Of a stretch of 64,000 bases of DNA, positions 27,389 to 36,666 are shown one piece after another. Below the pieces are notes generated by a model that saw only the letters and a program-made list of their open reading frames with translations, had not been told where the DNA came from and searched no databases. Source of the stretch: Reichenbachiella agarivorans (GTDB lineage Bacteria; Bacteroidota; Bacteroidia; Cytophagales; Cyclobacteriaceae); contig NZ_CP106679.1 of assembly GCF_025502585.1 (NCBI RefSeq), forward strand, positions 4,185,501-4,249,500, written 5' to 3'. The position numbers and the translations under genes are program-made. Within the stretch, counting starts at the first letter, position 1. Every line of letters starts with the position of its first letter.

Positions 27389-29812
27389 TTAATTGGATTT
27401 AAGTGTTTGGGTGAATACCAGGTTTGCGTTTTCTTCTTGTTCAGATTTAAGGAAGTTGAGTGGATAGTACTTGCCTACAGACCAGTTTTCGATCATCTCA
27501 GCATAGGCTGGATTGCCAGGGTTGCCTGACTGACTACCTGGATATACTCCCCAAGCCCTGACCTGATCAGGTCCCAGCTCAACCACCATCCTCCAAGATG
27601 GTCCATGACCAGAACTCGCTGCATTCACAATGTTGTTGTTGCCACCTATTTTGATTTTCTCTACAGAAAATGGAGCCAACTTCAACAAATGCCTGGCAGT
27701 TGTGTTTTTATACTCATACCAATTGACCTGGTCATTTTCATTTTCTGTTTTCCAAGCCTCAATCTTCTCCAAAGATGAGACGAATGATTGATTGATCAAA
27801 TCAGTAACCGACTCCTTCTGAGGCGTAGATACCTGATCAAAATATTTGTTATATGGATCTCTATTCATCAGGTAGATCGTATTGAACACGTGAGGCTTTT
27901 TCAATGCTACTTCTCTGTCCACAAATTCATCCCAAATCATCGCATACAAATCATTCCACCACGCTTCGTAGTAGCTTGGTGCCTGCATTTCAGGCTCATT
28001 GAAATAATCCCATCTTCTCAGAATATTGTATGCCGCTTGCGCCTTAGAAGACATGTTGGCTGTATCCAGACTATCCAACATCAGCGGTAGACTTTCTGAG
28101 GCGCGGTAGTTATAATTGTCATTCTGCAACTTCATCATGTCTCCTACTTCCATTCCACTCATTAGCTTGAGCCGATCATTGATTCTCCTGTTTCTATAGA
28201 ATTCATAATTATAGTCATAAGCATAGTATGGATAAGTAGAATCCACTGGGTGTTGATTGGCAGAACTGACGAATCCTTGCTCTGGATTCAATATGTATGC
28301 ACTTTGATTGCGTGGAATATCTCCAGCCCACTCTTGTCTTGAATCGCTACCATTCATCAAGAACTTCCCTTGTTCATCCCATTTGATTGGAAAACGGCCA
28401 TTAACCCACATGGCAATGTCTCCAGATGCTGATGCAAAGGCAAAATTTTGAGCAGGTGCTACGAAGTATTGTATCGCATCTACAAACTGGTCATAGTTCT
28501 TGCTCCTATTCAATTGGTAGAATGCCTTGAACTCCTGCGACTCTTCGTGTGCCGTCCATTTCATCGCAAAATTGATTTGCTCTCCGTTGCCCATAAAATT
28601 TCTATCATACACTACTGGTCCATAGTGAGTATGAATAATCGTGTCGTACACTGTACTACCATCCCTCACCTTGATTTTTTCAATGACCTTTTCGGTCTTC
28701 AGCCACTTATTATCATAGCGGTATTCTTCCCTGCGAGAGTTTCTAAACTCAATTTGATACCAATCGACTACATCACGTTTGGCATTGGTGACACCCCATG
28801 CTATAGAGTCATTGAATCCCACAATGATCCCAGGTACTCCTGGCAAATTAGCTCCAAAAGTATTGATACCTGGAGCATGCAACTGCGTCACATACCAAAT
28901 CGAAGGCAGATTCAGAGCCAAATCTGGTTCATTGGCCAACATGACCTTGCCGTGTGCAGATTTTCCCCTGCCAACCACAAAATTGTTTGAGCCATTGCGT
29001 GGGTCTGGTTTCGCTATCGTGGATGGAGTCAAAGTCTGAGGAAAGGTAACATCGGGTCGTTGAACAGGTATAGGATCAAAATCCCACTTTCTAGAGGTCG
29101 GGATCACAGGGTCAACACCTCTGAATGATTCAGGAAACAACAACTCAAAATCTGCCCTTCCAAACAGTGTCAAAGCATTGGTATTCTCCAAATCTGCTTC
29201 CCCGGAAGACAGCATATCGGCCATATACTTGAGTAGCAAGGCACATTTGAGTTTAGTCCATGGCTCTGGGGCATAATCGAGCAATTTGTACTCAATCGGA
29301 TAATCTTCATAGGACAGTGAGTTGATCCAGTAATTGATCCCATCGGTATAGGCCTGCACCATGTTGTTGAGATTAGCATCCTTTTCCATGAGTTCTATTG
29401 ATCTCTCAGCTGCGTACTTCAATCCCTTTCGCCTGTTGGTCTTGTCAAAATCCAGTGCCTTTGCACCAATGATTTCAGAGATCCTGCCTTCGGTCGCCAT
29501 CACTTGAAACTCCATCTGCCAGAGTCTATGGTAAGCCGAAATATACCCTTGGGCAAAATACAAATCGTAATCGTTTTTGGCAAAGATGTGAGGAATGACC
29601 TGGTCATCAAACTTGATCACGACATCTTCTTTGAGCTGCTTGGCCTTCAACTTGGACGGCATGTCAATTCTGTCCTTTTCACCGTTTTTCCAAAATCCAG
29701 TAAAAGGACTCATAAACTTGCCTAATGGAGGGATATCACCTTGCTTAAAATTGACATAGAAGATGAAAAGTATCGTCAGAATGAGGGCTAACAGAAACCT
29801 AAAAATTTTCAT
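27389..29812 (-). CDS. Penicillin acylase family protein (Ntn hydrolase)
   Basis: The product is 807 residues, the family size. An N-terminal hydrophobic segment (about 3-21) sends it to the periplasm. The precursor is expected to cleave itself before S275 in PRNGSNNFVV, making that serine the N-terminal nucleophile of the beta chain; the following GKSAHGKVMLANEPDL, the LPGVPGIIVGFNDSIAWGVTN block and the late N-x-G-x-S-x-H region (NAASSGHGPSWRMVVELG) are typical. Such enzymes hydrolyse amides, including acyl-homoserine lactones or beta-lactam side chains; the substrate cannot be read here. A small membrane protein gene follows 2 bases on. Confidence 0.95.
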   Translation of the reverse strand: MKIFRFLLALILTILFIFYVNFKQGDIPPLGKFMSPFTGFWKNGEKDRIDMPSKLKAKQLKEDVVIKFDDQVIPHIFAKNDYDLYFAQGYISAYHRLWQMEFQVMATEGRISEIIGAKALDFDKTNRRKGLKYAAERSIELMEKDANLNNMVQAYTDGINYWINSLSYEDYPIEYKLLDYAPEPWTKLKCALLLKYMADMLSSGEADLENTNALTLFGRADFELLFPESFRGVDPVIPTSRKWDFDPIPVQRPDVTFPQTLTPSTIAKPDPRNGSNNFVVGRGKSAHGKVMLANEPDLALNLPSIWYVTQLHAPGINTFGANLPGVPGIIVGFNDSIAWGVTNAKRDVVDWYQIEFRNSRREEYRYDNKWLKTEKVIEKIKVRDGSTVYDTIIHTHYGPVVYDRNFMGNGEQINFAMKWTAHEESQEFKAFYQLNRSKNYDQFVDAIQYFVAPAQNFAFASASGDIAMWVNGRFPIKWDEQGKFLMNGSDSRQEWAGDIPRNQSAYILNPEQGFVSSANQHPVDSTYPYYAYDYNYEFYRNRRINDRLKLMSGMEVGDMMKLQNDNYNYRASESLPLMLDSLDTANMSSKAQAAYNILRRWDYFNEPEMQAPSYYEAWWNDLYAMIWDEFVDREVALKKPHVFNTIYLMNRDPYNKYFDQVSTPQKESVTDLINQSFVSSLEKIEAWKTENENDQVNWYEYKNTTARHLLKLAPFSVEKIKIGGNNNIVNAASSGHGPSWRMVVELGPDQVRAWGVYPGSQSGNPGNPAYAEMIENWSVGKYYPLNFLKSEQEENANLVFTQTLKSN

Positions 29813-29977
29813 AGTGGTTTAATGTGAATTGAAATCCTAAGATAAGAGAGATGCAGCGAGCTGGCAAAGAGAGTCAATAATAAGTTACAAATATTCTTGA
29901 GACACAGAGCGTCTAAAAGATATCAATTGCTTAAATTTCGCCTTGAACTAGAATTAATGTGATATAATCTCGGGGGT

Positions 29978-30862
29978 TTGGGGAACTATTCGATCAAAGA
30001 ACTGGAACGGCTATCTGGCATCAAGGCACATACCATTAGGATTTGGGAGAAGCGCTACCAACTCATAGAACCATCACGCTCTGATACCAATATCAGATCC
30101 TACAACGACGGTCAACTCAAAAAAATCCTCAATGTATCCTCTCTGGTGGCTCTTGGATATAAAATATCCAAGATAAGTCAGATGAATCCCGACGAAATCA
30201 CCTCGATTTTAGAAGAAAATCAGCGTTCTATACTGGAAGATAACAACACAGATGTCACCATACATCAGTTGATCAAACATGCCATAGACTTCAACGAAAA
30301 GGAACTGGATGACTTGATCAACCAAATCATCTCTCAATCCAGTTTGGTAGACGCTTTTACAGAGATACTATTCCCCGTACTCAATCGCATAGGTTTCCTC
30401 TGGACTGCCAACAAAATCACACCTGCACACGAGCATTTTATGTCTCACAAGGTAAAACAACTCCTGTATGCATCTATGAGCGTAGGCAAGAACACCGAGT
30501 CGACTGACCTAAAATACCTGTTGTTCTTACCACAGTGGGAGGAGCATGAGATCCTACTACTTTTTTGCAACTACCTACTGAAGAAAAATGGAATGACTAC
30601 CATCTATTTAGGTAGTCGTGTACCTTTAGAAAACTTGATCGAAACCATCAAGGACACCCAACCTATTGCGCTGGTCTCTATCCTAACCACACCCAATTAT
30701 ATCAGTGAATTCAAAAAATATCAGAAGAAAATCACGCAAACCAACCCTGAAATAAAATCCATACTTGGAGGTGCAGAAGTGTACAAAACTCAACTCTCTC
30801 AACTTCCAAATGTGACTTGGGTTGACAATACGCCTGAGTTTCTATCTTTAATTAATGTTTAA
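29978..30862 (+). CDS. MerR-family regulator with cobalamin-binding domain (CarH/LitR type)
   Basis: The product is 294 residues from a TTG start (29978); the MerR helix-turn-helix begins immediately (YSIKELERLSGIKAHTIRIWEKRY). The C-terminal half has the B12-binding fold of CarH: the W-x9-EH motif is intact (W142...E152-H153) and the lower-ligand motif reads E188-x-H190-x-x-L193 where CarH has G at the last position. CarH proteins repress carotenoid genes in the dark with adenosylcobalamin and release DNA in light. The crt operon starts 41 bases downstream, so this is almost certainly its regulator. Whether this one binds B12 is unproven. Confidence 0.93.
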   Translation: MGNYSIKELERLSGIKAHTIRIWEKRYQLIEPSRSDTNIRSYNDGQLKKILNVSSLVALGYKISKISQMNPDEITSILEENQRSILEDNNTDVTIHQLIKHAIDFNEKELDDLINQIISQSSLVDAFTEILFPVLNRIGFLWTANKITPAHEHFMSHKVKQLLYASMSVGKNTESTDLKYLLFLPQWEEHEILLLFCNYLLKKNGMTTIYLGSRVPLENLIETIKDTQPIALVSILTTPNYISEFKKYQKKITQTNPEIKSILGGAEVYKTQLSQLPNVTWVDNTPEFLSLINV

Positions 30863-30892
30863 CAAATTGTGTTTTTAATTAAACAAAGTGTA
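30858..30892 (+). promoter_or_regulatory. Two direct repeats 21 bp apart in front of crtI: possible operator
   Basis: TTTAACAAATTGTG at 30858-30871 and TTAAACAAAGTGTA at 30879-30892 agree at 11 of 14 positions and are exactly 21 bases (two helical turns) apart in the 40-bp gap between the MerR gene and crtI. Tandem direct repeats are how CarH-type regulators are known to bind. The role is inferred. Confidence 0.55.
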
Positions 30893-30902
30893 AATTAGTA
30901 CC

Positions 30903-32405
30903 ATGAGCATCTCCAATTCACATAAGATCACAGTTTTAGGAGCTGGTTTTGCGGGCTTGTCCGCTGCGGCTGTCCTGTCACAACATGGTGCTCAAGTTGA
31001 TCTATTTGAAAAAAACAGTGGACCAGGGGGACGTTGTAGGGTGTACAAAGAACAAGGATTCACCTTTGACATGGGACCCAGCTGGTACTGGATGCCCGAT
31101 GTATTGGAAAAGTTTCTGAGCAGGTTTGACAAATCGATTTCAGATTATTTTGACTTGATCAAACTAGACCCAGGGTTTAGGATTTATTTTGGCAGAAACG
31201 AATTTATTGACATTCCCAATACACTAGAAGAGCAAAAGGAGCTTTTCGAATCACTCGAACCTGGTAGCGGTGTAAAACTGGAAAAATTCCTAAAGGAATC
31301 GAAAATCAAATATGATGTAGGTATCTCAGATTTGGTGTACAAGCCCTCTTACTCCATCATGGAGTTCTTCTCCTTTGACATCATCTACAAGATGATCAAA
31401 ATGAACGCCCTGCAATCCATTCACAGTTACCTAAGAAAATCGTTCAAACACCCCTATTTACTCTCACTACTAGAGTTTCCAGTGCTATTCCTAGGAGGAA
31501 CTGCCAAAAGCACCCCATCTTTGTACAGTCTGATGAACTATAGCTGTCTCTCACAAGGAACCTACTACCCAATGGGGGGCTTTTACAAAGTAACGGAGAG
31601 CTTGTACCAACTGGCTCAAGAACAAGGCGTCAATTTCCATTTTGATGCCCCTGTTGACAACATTGACATTCGAAACCATAGTGCTCGAAGCATCCACAAC
31701 GGTCAAACGCACCACACCGATGGCATTGTATCATCTCTTGACTACCATTTTCTAGAAAAAGAAATACTAAAAACCCAATCTAACTACAGCGAAAAATACT
31801 GGAACGAGAGAACCATGTCTCCTTCGGCGCTGATCTTTTATTTGGGCGTGAAAGGAAAAGTAAAAAACTTGATCCACCACAATTTGTTCTTTGACGAAGA
31901 TTTTGATGAGCACGCCAGAGACATTTACGAAGACCCAAAATGGCCCCAAAAACCATTGTTCTATGTCTGTTGCCCATCCAAAACTGATGACTCGGTTGCT
32001 CCAGAAGAGGATGAAAACTTGTTTATCTTAATGCCTCTAGCGACAGGAATAACCGACAATGAAGCAATCAGAGAAGAATACTATCAAAAAATCATTTCTC
32101 GACTAGAAAGAATCATCGATGATAAGATTTCTGATAGAGTCATCGTTAAAAAATCATATTGTATCAATGATTTTAAAGAAGATTATAATTCCTTTAAGGG
32201 AAATGCATATGGTCTAGCCAATACCCTAGGCCAAACTGCTATGTTCAAACCGAGTATGAAGAGTAAAAATGTAAAAAACCTATTTCACTGTGGACAGCTC
32301 ACTGTGCCTGGCCCTGGTGTACCCCCAGCTATTATTTCTGGTCAATTGGCCGCCTCACAATTGTTGTCTTATCTAAACAATACTTCTTATGAAAAGTATC
32401 TTTGA
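30903..32405 (+). CDS. crtI: Phytoene desaturase
   Basis: The product is 500 residues. Dinucleotide-binding motif near the N-terminus (ITVLGAGFAGLSAAAVLSQHG, then EKNSGPGGRCRVYKEQGFTFDMGPSWY) and the C-terminal carotenoid-desaturase signature (LFHCGQLTVPGPGVPPAIISG). It converts phytoene to lycopene with FAD. First gene of the crt operon; its end overlaps crtB by 17 bases. Bacteroidota also use close relatives for other desaturation steps, but next to crtB and a cyclase gene, phytoene is the likely substrate. Confidence 0.95.
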   Translation: MSISNSHKITVLGAGFAGLSAAAVLSQHGAQVDLFEKNSGPGGRCRVYKEQGFTFDMGPSWYWMPDVLEKFLSRFDKSISDYFDLIKLDPGFRIYFGRNEFIDIPNTLEEQKELFESLEPGSGVKLEKFLKESKIKYDVGISDLVYKPSYSIMEFFSFDIIYKMIKMNALQSIHSYLRKSFKHPYLLSLLEFPVLFLGGTAKSTPSLYSLMNYSCLSQGTYYPMGGFYKVTESLYQLAQEQGVNFHFDAPVDNIDIRNHSARSIHNGQTHHTDGIVSSLDYHFLEKEILKTQSNYSEKYWNERTMSPSALIFYLGVKGKVKNLIHHNLFFDEDFDEHARDIYEDPKWPQKPLFYVCCPSKTDDSVAPEEDENLFILMPLATGITDNEAIREEYYQKIISRLERIIDDKISDRVIVKKSYCINDFKEDYNSFKGNAYGLANTLGQTAMFKPSMKSKNVKNLFHCGQLTVPGPGVPPAIISGQLAASQLLSYLNNTSYEKYL

Positions 32406-33225
32406 TGAAGTATCTTTTCTTTCTAGCAAACTGATAACTAGGCGCTATAGCACTAGTTTTTCATTGGGGATTTATTTTCTACATAGAGAAATTCACAACC
32501 CCATTTATTCCATTTATGGTTTTGTCAGGTTGGCAGATGAAATTGTAGATTCATTCCATGATTTTGATAAAAAAGCCATGCTGTCCAAGATCAGACAGGA
32601 TGTCCAAGAAGCCATTGAGCAAAAAATAAGCATCAACCCCATTCTCAATGCTTTTCAAAAAACTGTACACGACTACCAAATAGAATGGGAGCTGATAGAT
32701 ACTTTCCTCAACAGCATGGAAGCTGATTTGACTGAGGATATTCACGATGTGGCCTCTTTCGAAAAATACGTTTTGGGTTCGGCTGAGGTAGTGGGATTGA
32801 TGTGCTTGAGGGTATTCTTAGCCAATGATGGTGACATGTACCAAAGACTCAAACCCTCCGCCATGAAGTTAGGTTCGGCTTTTCAAAAAGTGAATTTCCT
32901 CCGAGACCTAAAAGCTGATTATCAGGCACTCGGCAGAAGTTACTTCCCTGGCATAGACCTTAACAGCTTCCAAGATGAAGAAAAAGCCAAGATAGAAAAA
33001 AGCATCGCCCAGGACTTTGAAGAAGCATATGAAGGCATCAAGCAGCTACCATCCAATTCTAAACTAGGGGTCTACATCGCCTACATTTATTTCAAGCATC
33101 TACTGATCAAAATCTCCAAACTCCCTGCACATCAAGTAATGTCCAGAAGAGTGAGAATATCCAATGGGCGCAAACTGCAACTGATGGTCAATTCGATCTT
33201 CAAATACCAAATGAAAATTATTTGA
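32389..33225 (+). CDS. crtB: Phytoene synthase
   Basis: The product is 278 residues of the squalene/phytoene synthase family. The two aspartate-rich motifs that bind Mg-diphosphate are present: RLADEIVDSFHDFD and NFLRDLKADYQALGRSYFPG. It joins two geranylgeranyl diphosphates to phytoene. It starts inside the 3' end of crtI (17-base overlap), which implies translational coupling. Confidence 0.96.
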   Translation: MKSIFDEVSFLSSKLITRRYSTSFSLGIYFLHREIHNPIYSIYGFVRLADEIVDSFHDFDKKAMLSKIRQDVQEAIEQKISINPILNAFQKTVHDYQIEWELIDTFLNSMEADLTEDIHDVASFEKYVLGSAEVVGLMCLRVFLANDGDMYQRLKPSAMKLGSAFQKVNFLRDLKADYQALGRSYFPGIDLNSFQDEEKAKIEKSIAQDFEEAYEGIKQLPSNSKLGVYIAYIYFKHLLIKISKLPAHQVMSRRVRISNGRKLQLMVNSIFKYQMKII

Positions 33226-33277
33226 TTTTAGAGAAAGTGAAAGTGTGAATATTTTTGCATCCAAAAGACAGAAAGAA

Positions 33278-33793
33278 ATGGAAGAGGTAGTATTGGTGGA
33301 TCACATGGATAACGAAATTGGGGTCGCAGAAAAATTGTCAGCTCATCTGGATGGTTCATTGCATCGGGCCTTCTCTATTTTCCTATTCAACAGCCAGGGA
33401 GAGATGCTGATACAAAGGCGAGCTTCGGACAAATACCATTCCTCCGACCTCTGGTCCAACACTTGCTGCAGCCACCCTCGTCCCAACGAAAATTTGCAAG
33501 CAGCAGCAGAAAGACGACTCTACGAAGAACTAGGAATGAAGACAGACCTCACTTGGTTGTTGAGTTTCAAATACAAAATCAGCTTTGACAATGGCCTGAT
33601 CGAACACGAACTGGATCATGTCTTTGTAGGAACGACCGATCAGGAAGCCAGCCTCAATCCAAAAGAAGTCTCTGAGGTGAAATACATCTCACCTGAAGAC
33701 CTGAAACTTGATCTTGCCCAAAACCCTGACCACTACACCTTTTGGTTCAAAGAACTCGTTGACAAAGTCATAGAAAACTACCCAAAACAATGA
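33278..33793 (+). CDS. idi: Isopentenyl-diphosphate delta-isomerase (type 1)
   Basis: The product is 171 residues from the ATG at 33278, which has a purine-rich stretch (GAAAGAA) just before it; a GTG at 33245 would add 11 residues. Nudix-like fold with the active-site cysteine in WSNTCCSHPRPNE and the glutamates of RLYEELGM. It interconverts IPP and DMAPP, feeding precursors to the carotenoid enzymes. Its stop overlaps the crtZ start by 4 bases. Confidence 0.95.
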   Translation: MEEVVLVDHMDNEIGVAEKLSAHLDGSLHRAFSIFLFNSQGEMLIQRRASDKYHSSDLWSNTCCSHPRPNENLQAAAERRLYEELGMKTDLTWLLSFKYKISFDNGLIEHELDHVFVGTTDQEASLNPKEVSEVKYISPEDLKLDLAQNPDHYTFWFKELVDKVIENYPKQ

Positions 33794-34257
33794 TGTATAT
33801 CAATATAGCCGTCATGTTGGTCACCACCCTCCTCATGGAAGGTGTAGCGTGGGTCACACACAAATACCTCATGCATGGTGCTCTTTGGTTTTTGCACAGA
33901 GACCATCATGACAAGAAATCAAAAGGCTGGTTCGAAGAAAATGATTTCTTCTTTTTGATCTTTGCTATTCCAGGAATTGTATTGACCTATCTTGGATTTT
34001 ATACCATGACCACCAGCATTACATTTTGGATCGGGGCGGGTATTACCTTGTATGGTTTCCTTTATTTCTCCATTCACGACATCTTCATCCACCAACGGTT
34101 CAAGTGGCTATCGAAAGCTTCACACCCTTATTTCAAGGCAATCAGAAGAGCACACAAAATGCACCACAAACATACTGGCAAAGAAAATGGTGAATGCTTT
34201 GGGATGCTCTACGTACCTAAAAAATACCACGACCAGTACAAAAAGAATCAAGACTGA
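33790..34257 (+). CDS. crtZ: Beta-carotene hydroxylase
   Basis: The product is 155 residues of the fatty acid hydroxylase/carotene hydroxylase family. All four histidine motifs for the di-iron centre are visible: HKYLMHG, HRDHH, HDIFIHQR and HKMHHKH, between predicted membrane helices. It adds hydroxyls to both rings of beta-carotene, giving zeaxanthin. It overlaps idi by 4 bases and the cyclase gene by 1 base. Confidence 0.96.
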   Translation: MMYINIAVMLVTTLLMEGVAWVTHKYLMHGALWFLHRDHHDKKSKGWFEENDFFFLIFAIPGIVLTYLGFYTMTTSITFWIGAGITLYGFLYFSIHDIFIHQRFKWLSKASHPYFKAIRRAHKMHHKHTGKENGECFGMLYVPKKYHDQYKKNQD

Positions 34258-34955
34258 TGACACAATACACCTACCTTTCTATAGATCTCGGTGCCTTGTT
34301 GATTCCACTCATCTTTAGCTTTCACCCAAAGATTAAATTCAATCAGCAATGGCCATTCTACCTTCCTGCCATGATCATGGTTGCCCTCCCGTTTTTGGTG
34401 TGGGATGAATACTTTACCACCATCGGTATATGGGGATTCAATCCTGATTACCTCAGTGGCCTATACATAGGGCACCTGCCTATCGAAGAAATCCTATTTT
34501 TCCTGTGCATTCCCTATGCCTGTGTATTTTCTTACCATTGTATCAAAGTAAGTGAATACAAGCCAATCTCTGACAAAACAGTTAAAATCACTACTGCGAT
34601 GATATGTCTGGCATTGGGGATACTCTTGGCACTCAACTTCGGCAAATACTACCCTACATCCACTTTTGTATTGCTGATTACGAGCTTGTTATTTTTCACC
34701 TTTGTAAAACCTAGCCCCTATCTCAACACTTTTTACTTCACCTATCTTATCCTCCAAGTTCCCTTTTTCATCACCAATGGATTGCTGACAGGCTCATGGA
34801 TCGATGAAGCCATCGTTTGGTACGATGATAGTGAAAACCTAGGCATAAGAATCGCTACCATTCCCCTGGAGGACACTTTCTATGGTATGCTTCTCATCCT
34901 ATGGAACATTGCCGTCTATGAGGTGATCAAGTCGCGTTATTCAAAAATCTCCTGA
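34257..34955 (+). CDS. Lycopene cyclase (CrtYcd-like, lycopene cyclase domain protein)
   Basis: The product is 232 residues and hydrophobic, with six to seven membrane helices. It appears to be two repeats of the small lycopene-cyclase domain (first VWDEYFTTIGIWGFNPDYLSG with GHLPIEEILFFLCIP; second ENLGIRIATIPLEDTFYGML), like fused CrtYc and CrtYd and unlike flavoprotein CrtY. It would close the ends of lycopene to beta-carotene. Last gene of the operon; its 3' end overlaps the convergent phosphatase gene by 19 bases. Confidence 0.92.
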   Translation: MTQYTYLSIDLGALLIPLIFSFHPKIKFNQQWPFYLPAMIMVALPFLVWDEYFTTIGIWGFNPDYLSGLYIGHLPIEEILFFLCIPYACVFSYHCIKVSEYKPISDKTVKITTAMICLALGILLALNFGKYYPTSTFVLLITSLLFFTFVKPSPYLNTFYFTYLILQVPFFITNGLLTGSWIDEAIVWYDDSENLGIRIATIPLEDTFYGMLLILWNIAVYEVIKSRYSKIS

Positions 34956-36568
34956 ATGGGTCTTCCTGTCGCTCCGCTAGGGATTCCTATGTTGAGCAAC
35001 ATCGAAAGCGTAGGCGCAATATCCGTCACAGGATGGTATTGTACTGTCTTCCCCTTTTTGATTCCCCATCCATAAAACAACATCGGCACATGGGTATCAT
35101 AGGTATAGTGTGATCCATGTGTAGTGCCATGGTGTTCACCTTGTGGATTTCCGCCCAGCCATCCTGAGTTGGCGATCAATAGCACATCCCCCGATCGCTG
35201 CTGGTTGTAGCCTGCTGCGAGCATCGCCACATCGTAGTTGGTTCCAGAGTAGTTGCTGATCTCCTCAGATGGATAGACCGCATTGATGCCAGTGGTTTCG
35301 GTCAACAGAGCCATCACTGCACGTTTTACTTCAGACAGAGACAAACTCTTCTCTTTGATCAAACCATGATTCAAAAACACCTGCTCATTGCTGACATTCT
35401 CGACCAATGGGCTAGCGCCAAATGTCGCATTCAGACTTTCGTTGAGTACAGCATGTATAGTGTACTCATCCCAATAATCCGCTGGGATTTTCTTGGCTTT
35501 CATGGCTTCTGGTATAGCTGCCACCGCATGATCCGCGGACAAAAACATAGACCATTGTCCTTTACCTACCTTTTCATCCAACAGGTTGAACAAAGACGCC
35601 AAATCTCTATCCAGTCTCACATAAGTATCCTCTATCTCCTTAGAATAAGGCCCAAAAGCATGACCGATGTAGTCAGTTGAAGAAAAACTAATCGCTAAAA
35701 AATCTGTGATATCATCCGTACCAAAATCCTCTGCTTCTAAACATGCCTTGGCAAAATCCATCAAAATCGTGTTGCCCCATGGTGTAGTCTTGATGACACT
35801 GCTTTTTTTATCCGCCTTATTCAAGTCGTATGGGAATACGGCCTTCGCTCCTTTGATCAGGGCATGCTCGGTAGGTCGATCGTCCTCAGCAGACTCGACA
35901 TATTTTTGGATGGGAAGGAAAGTATCCCACCTACCATTCATGTATTGAGATACCAAATCCCTCTTGTTGAACTTTTGAACCCACTTGGGTAGTTCTTTCA
36001 TATAATAATCACTCGACATGAATTGTCCAGTCTCTGTATCGTACCAATAGGCGGCATCAGGATTATGTCCAGCTGGCAACACCGCGCCACGGTCTTTGAT
36101 CGACATGCCTATGATTTTGGATCTGTCCTGAAAAAACAACCCCAACTCGTCGGTGATTGTCGTAGTCTGCAAATTTACCGGCGAGATATAGCCTGTCTTT
36201 TGAGACCCTCCCACATTCTTGGCTGCTGGATCAGAGACACAGTACATCTCTTCTTTGCTTTGCTTGTCATACCACTCATTGGCAATGATGCCATGTACAC
36301 GAGGAGTCGTACCTGTATACACCGACGCATGCCCAGGTGCGGTCTTGGTAGGGATGTAATTGAAGTGAGCGTTCTTGACTTCAAACCCATCATTCATCAT
36401 TCGTTTGAATCCTCCCTCGCTATAGTGATCATAAAATCGGTAGAGATATTCCTCTCTCATCTGATCCACGATTATCCCTACGACCAATTTGGGTCTCTCT
36501 ACTTTGCTTTGTCCCTGAGAAACTAAACCAGACAACAAAGTCATTATCACTAAAAGCGTTCTTTTCAT
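34937..36568 (-). CDS. pafA: PafA-type alkaline phosphatase
   Basis: The product is 543 residues with a signal peptide (to about residue 20), so periplasmic. Alkaline-phosphatase superfamily with a threonine nucleophile: T76 in PTKTAPGHASVYTG, N97 in HGIIANEWY, and the K158-x-R160 pair in SIKDRGAVLPAGH, the set that marks PafA as a phosphate monoesterase. Metal ligands include D35 and the late DHAVAAIPEAM and HGTTHGSHYTYD blocks. It releases phosphate from organic monoesters. Convergent with and slightly overlapping the crt operon. Confidence 0.94.
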   Translation of the reverse strand: MKRTLLVIMTLLSGLVSQGQSKVERPKLVVGIIVDQMREEYLYRFYDHYSEGGFKRMMNDGFEVKNAHFNYIPTKTAPGHASVYTGTTPRVHGIIANEWYDKQSKEEMYCVSDPAAKNVGGSQKTGYISPVNLQTTTITDELGLFFQDRSKIIGMSIKDRGAVLPAGHNPDAAYWYDTETGQFMSSDYYMKELPKWVQKFNKRDLVSQYMNGRWDTFLPIQKYVESAEDDRPTEHALIKGAKAVFPYDLNKADKKSSVIKTTPWGNTILMDFAKACLEAEDFGTDDITDFLAISFSSTDYIGHAFGPYSKEIEDTYVRLDRDLASLFNLLDEKVGKGQWSMFLSADHAVAAIPEAMKAKKIPADYWDEYTIHAVLNESLNATFGASPLVENVSNEQVFLNHGLIKEKSLSLSEVKRAVMALLTETTGINAVYPSEEISNYSGTNYDVAMLAAGYNQQRSGDVLLIANSGWLGGNPQGEHHGTTHGSHYTYDTHVPMLFYGWGIKKGKTVQYHPVTDIAPTLSMLLNIGIPSGATGRPIQEIFE

Positions 36569-36666
36569 TCTATCAAATTTTGGAGTTTTGAAGTTATATC
36601 AAACATTGCCAATACATGTTAAGCCAGTTTTAACTTTTTAAAATTATTTTTGGCAAAATTATAGAT

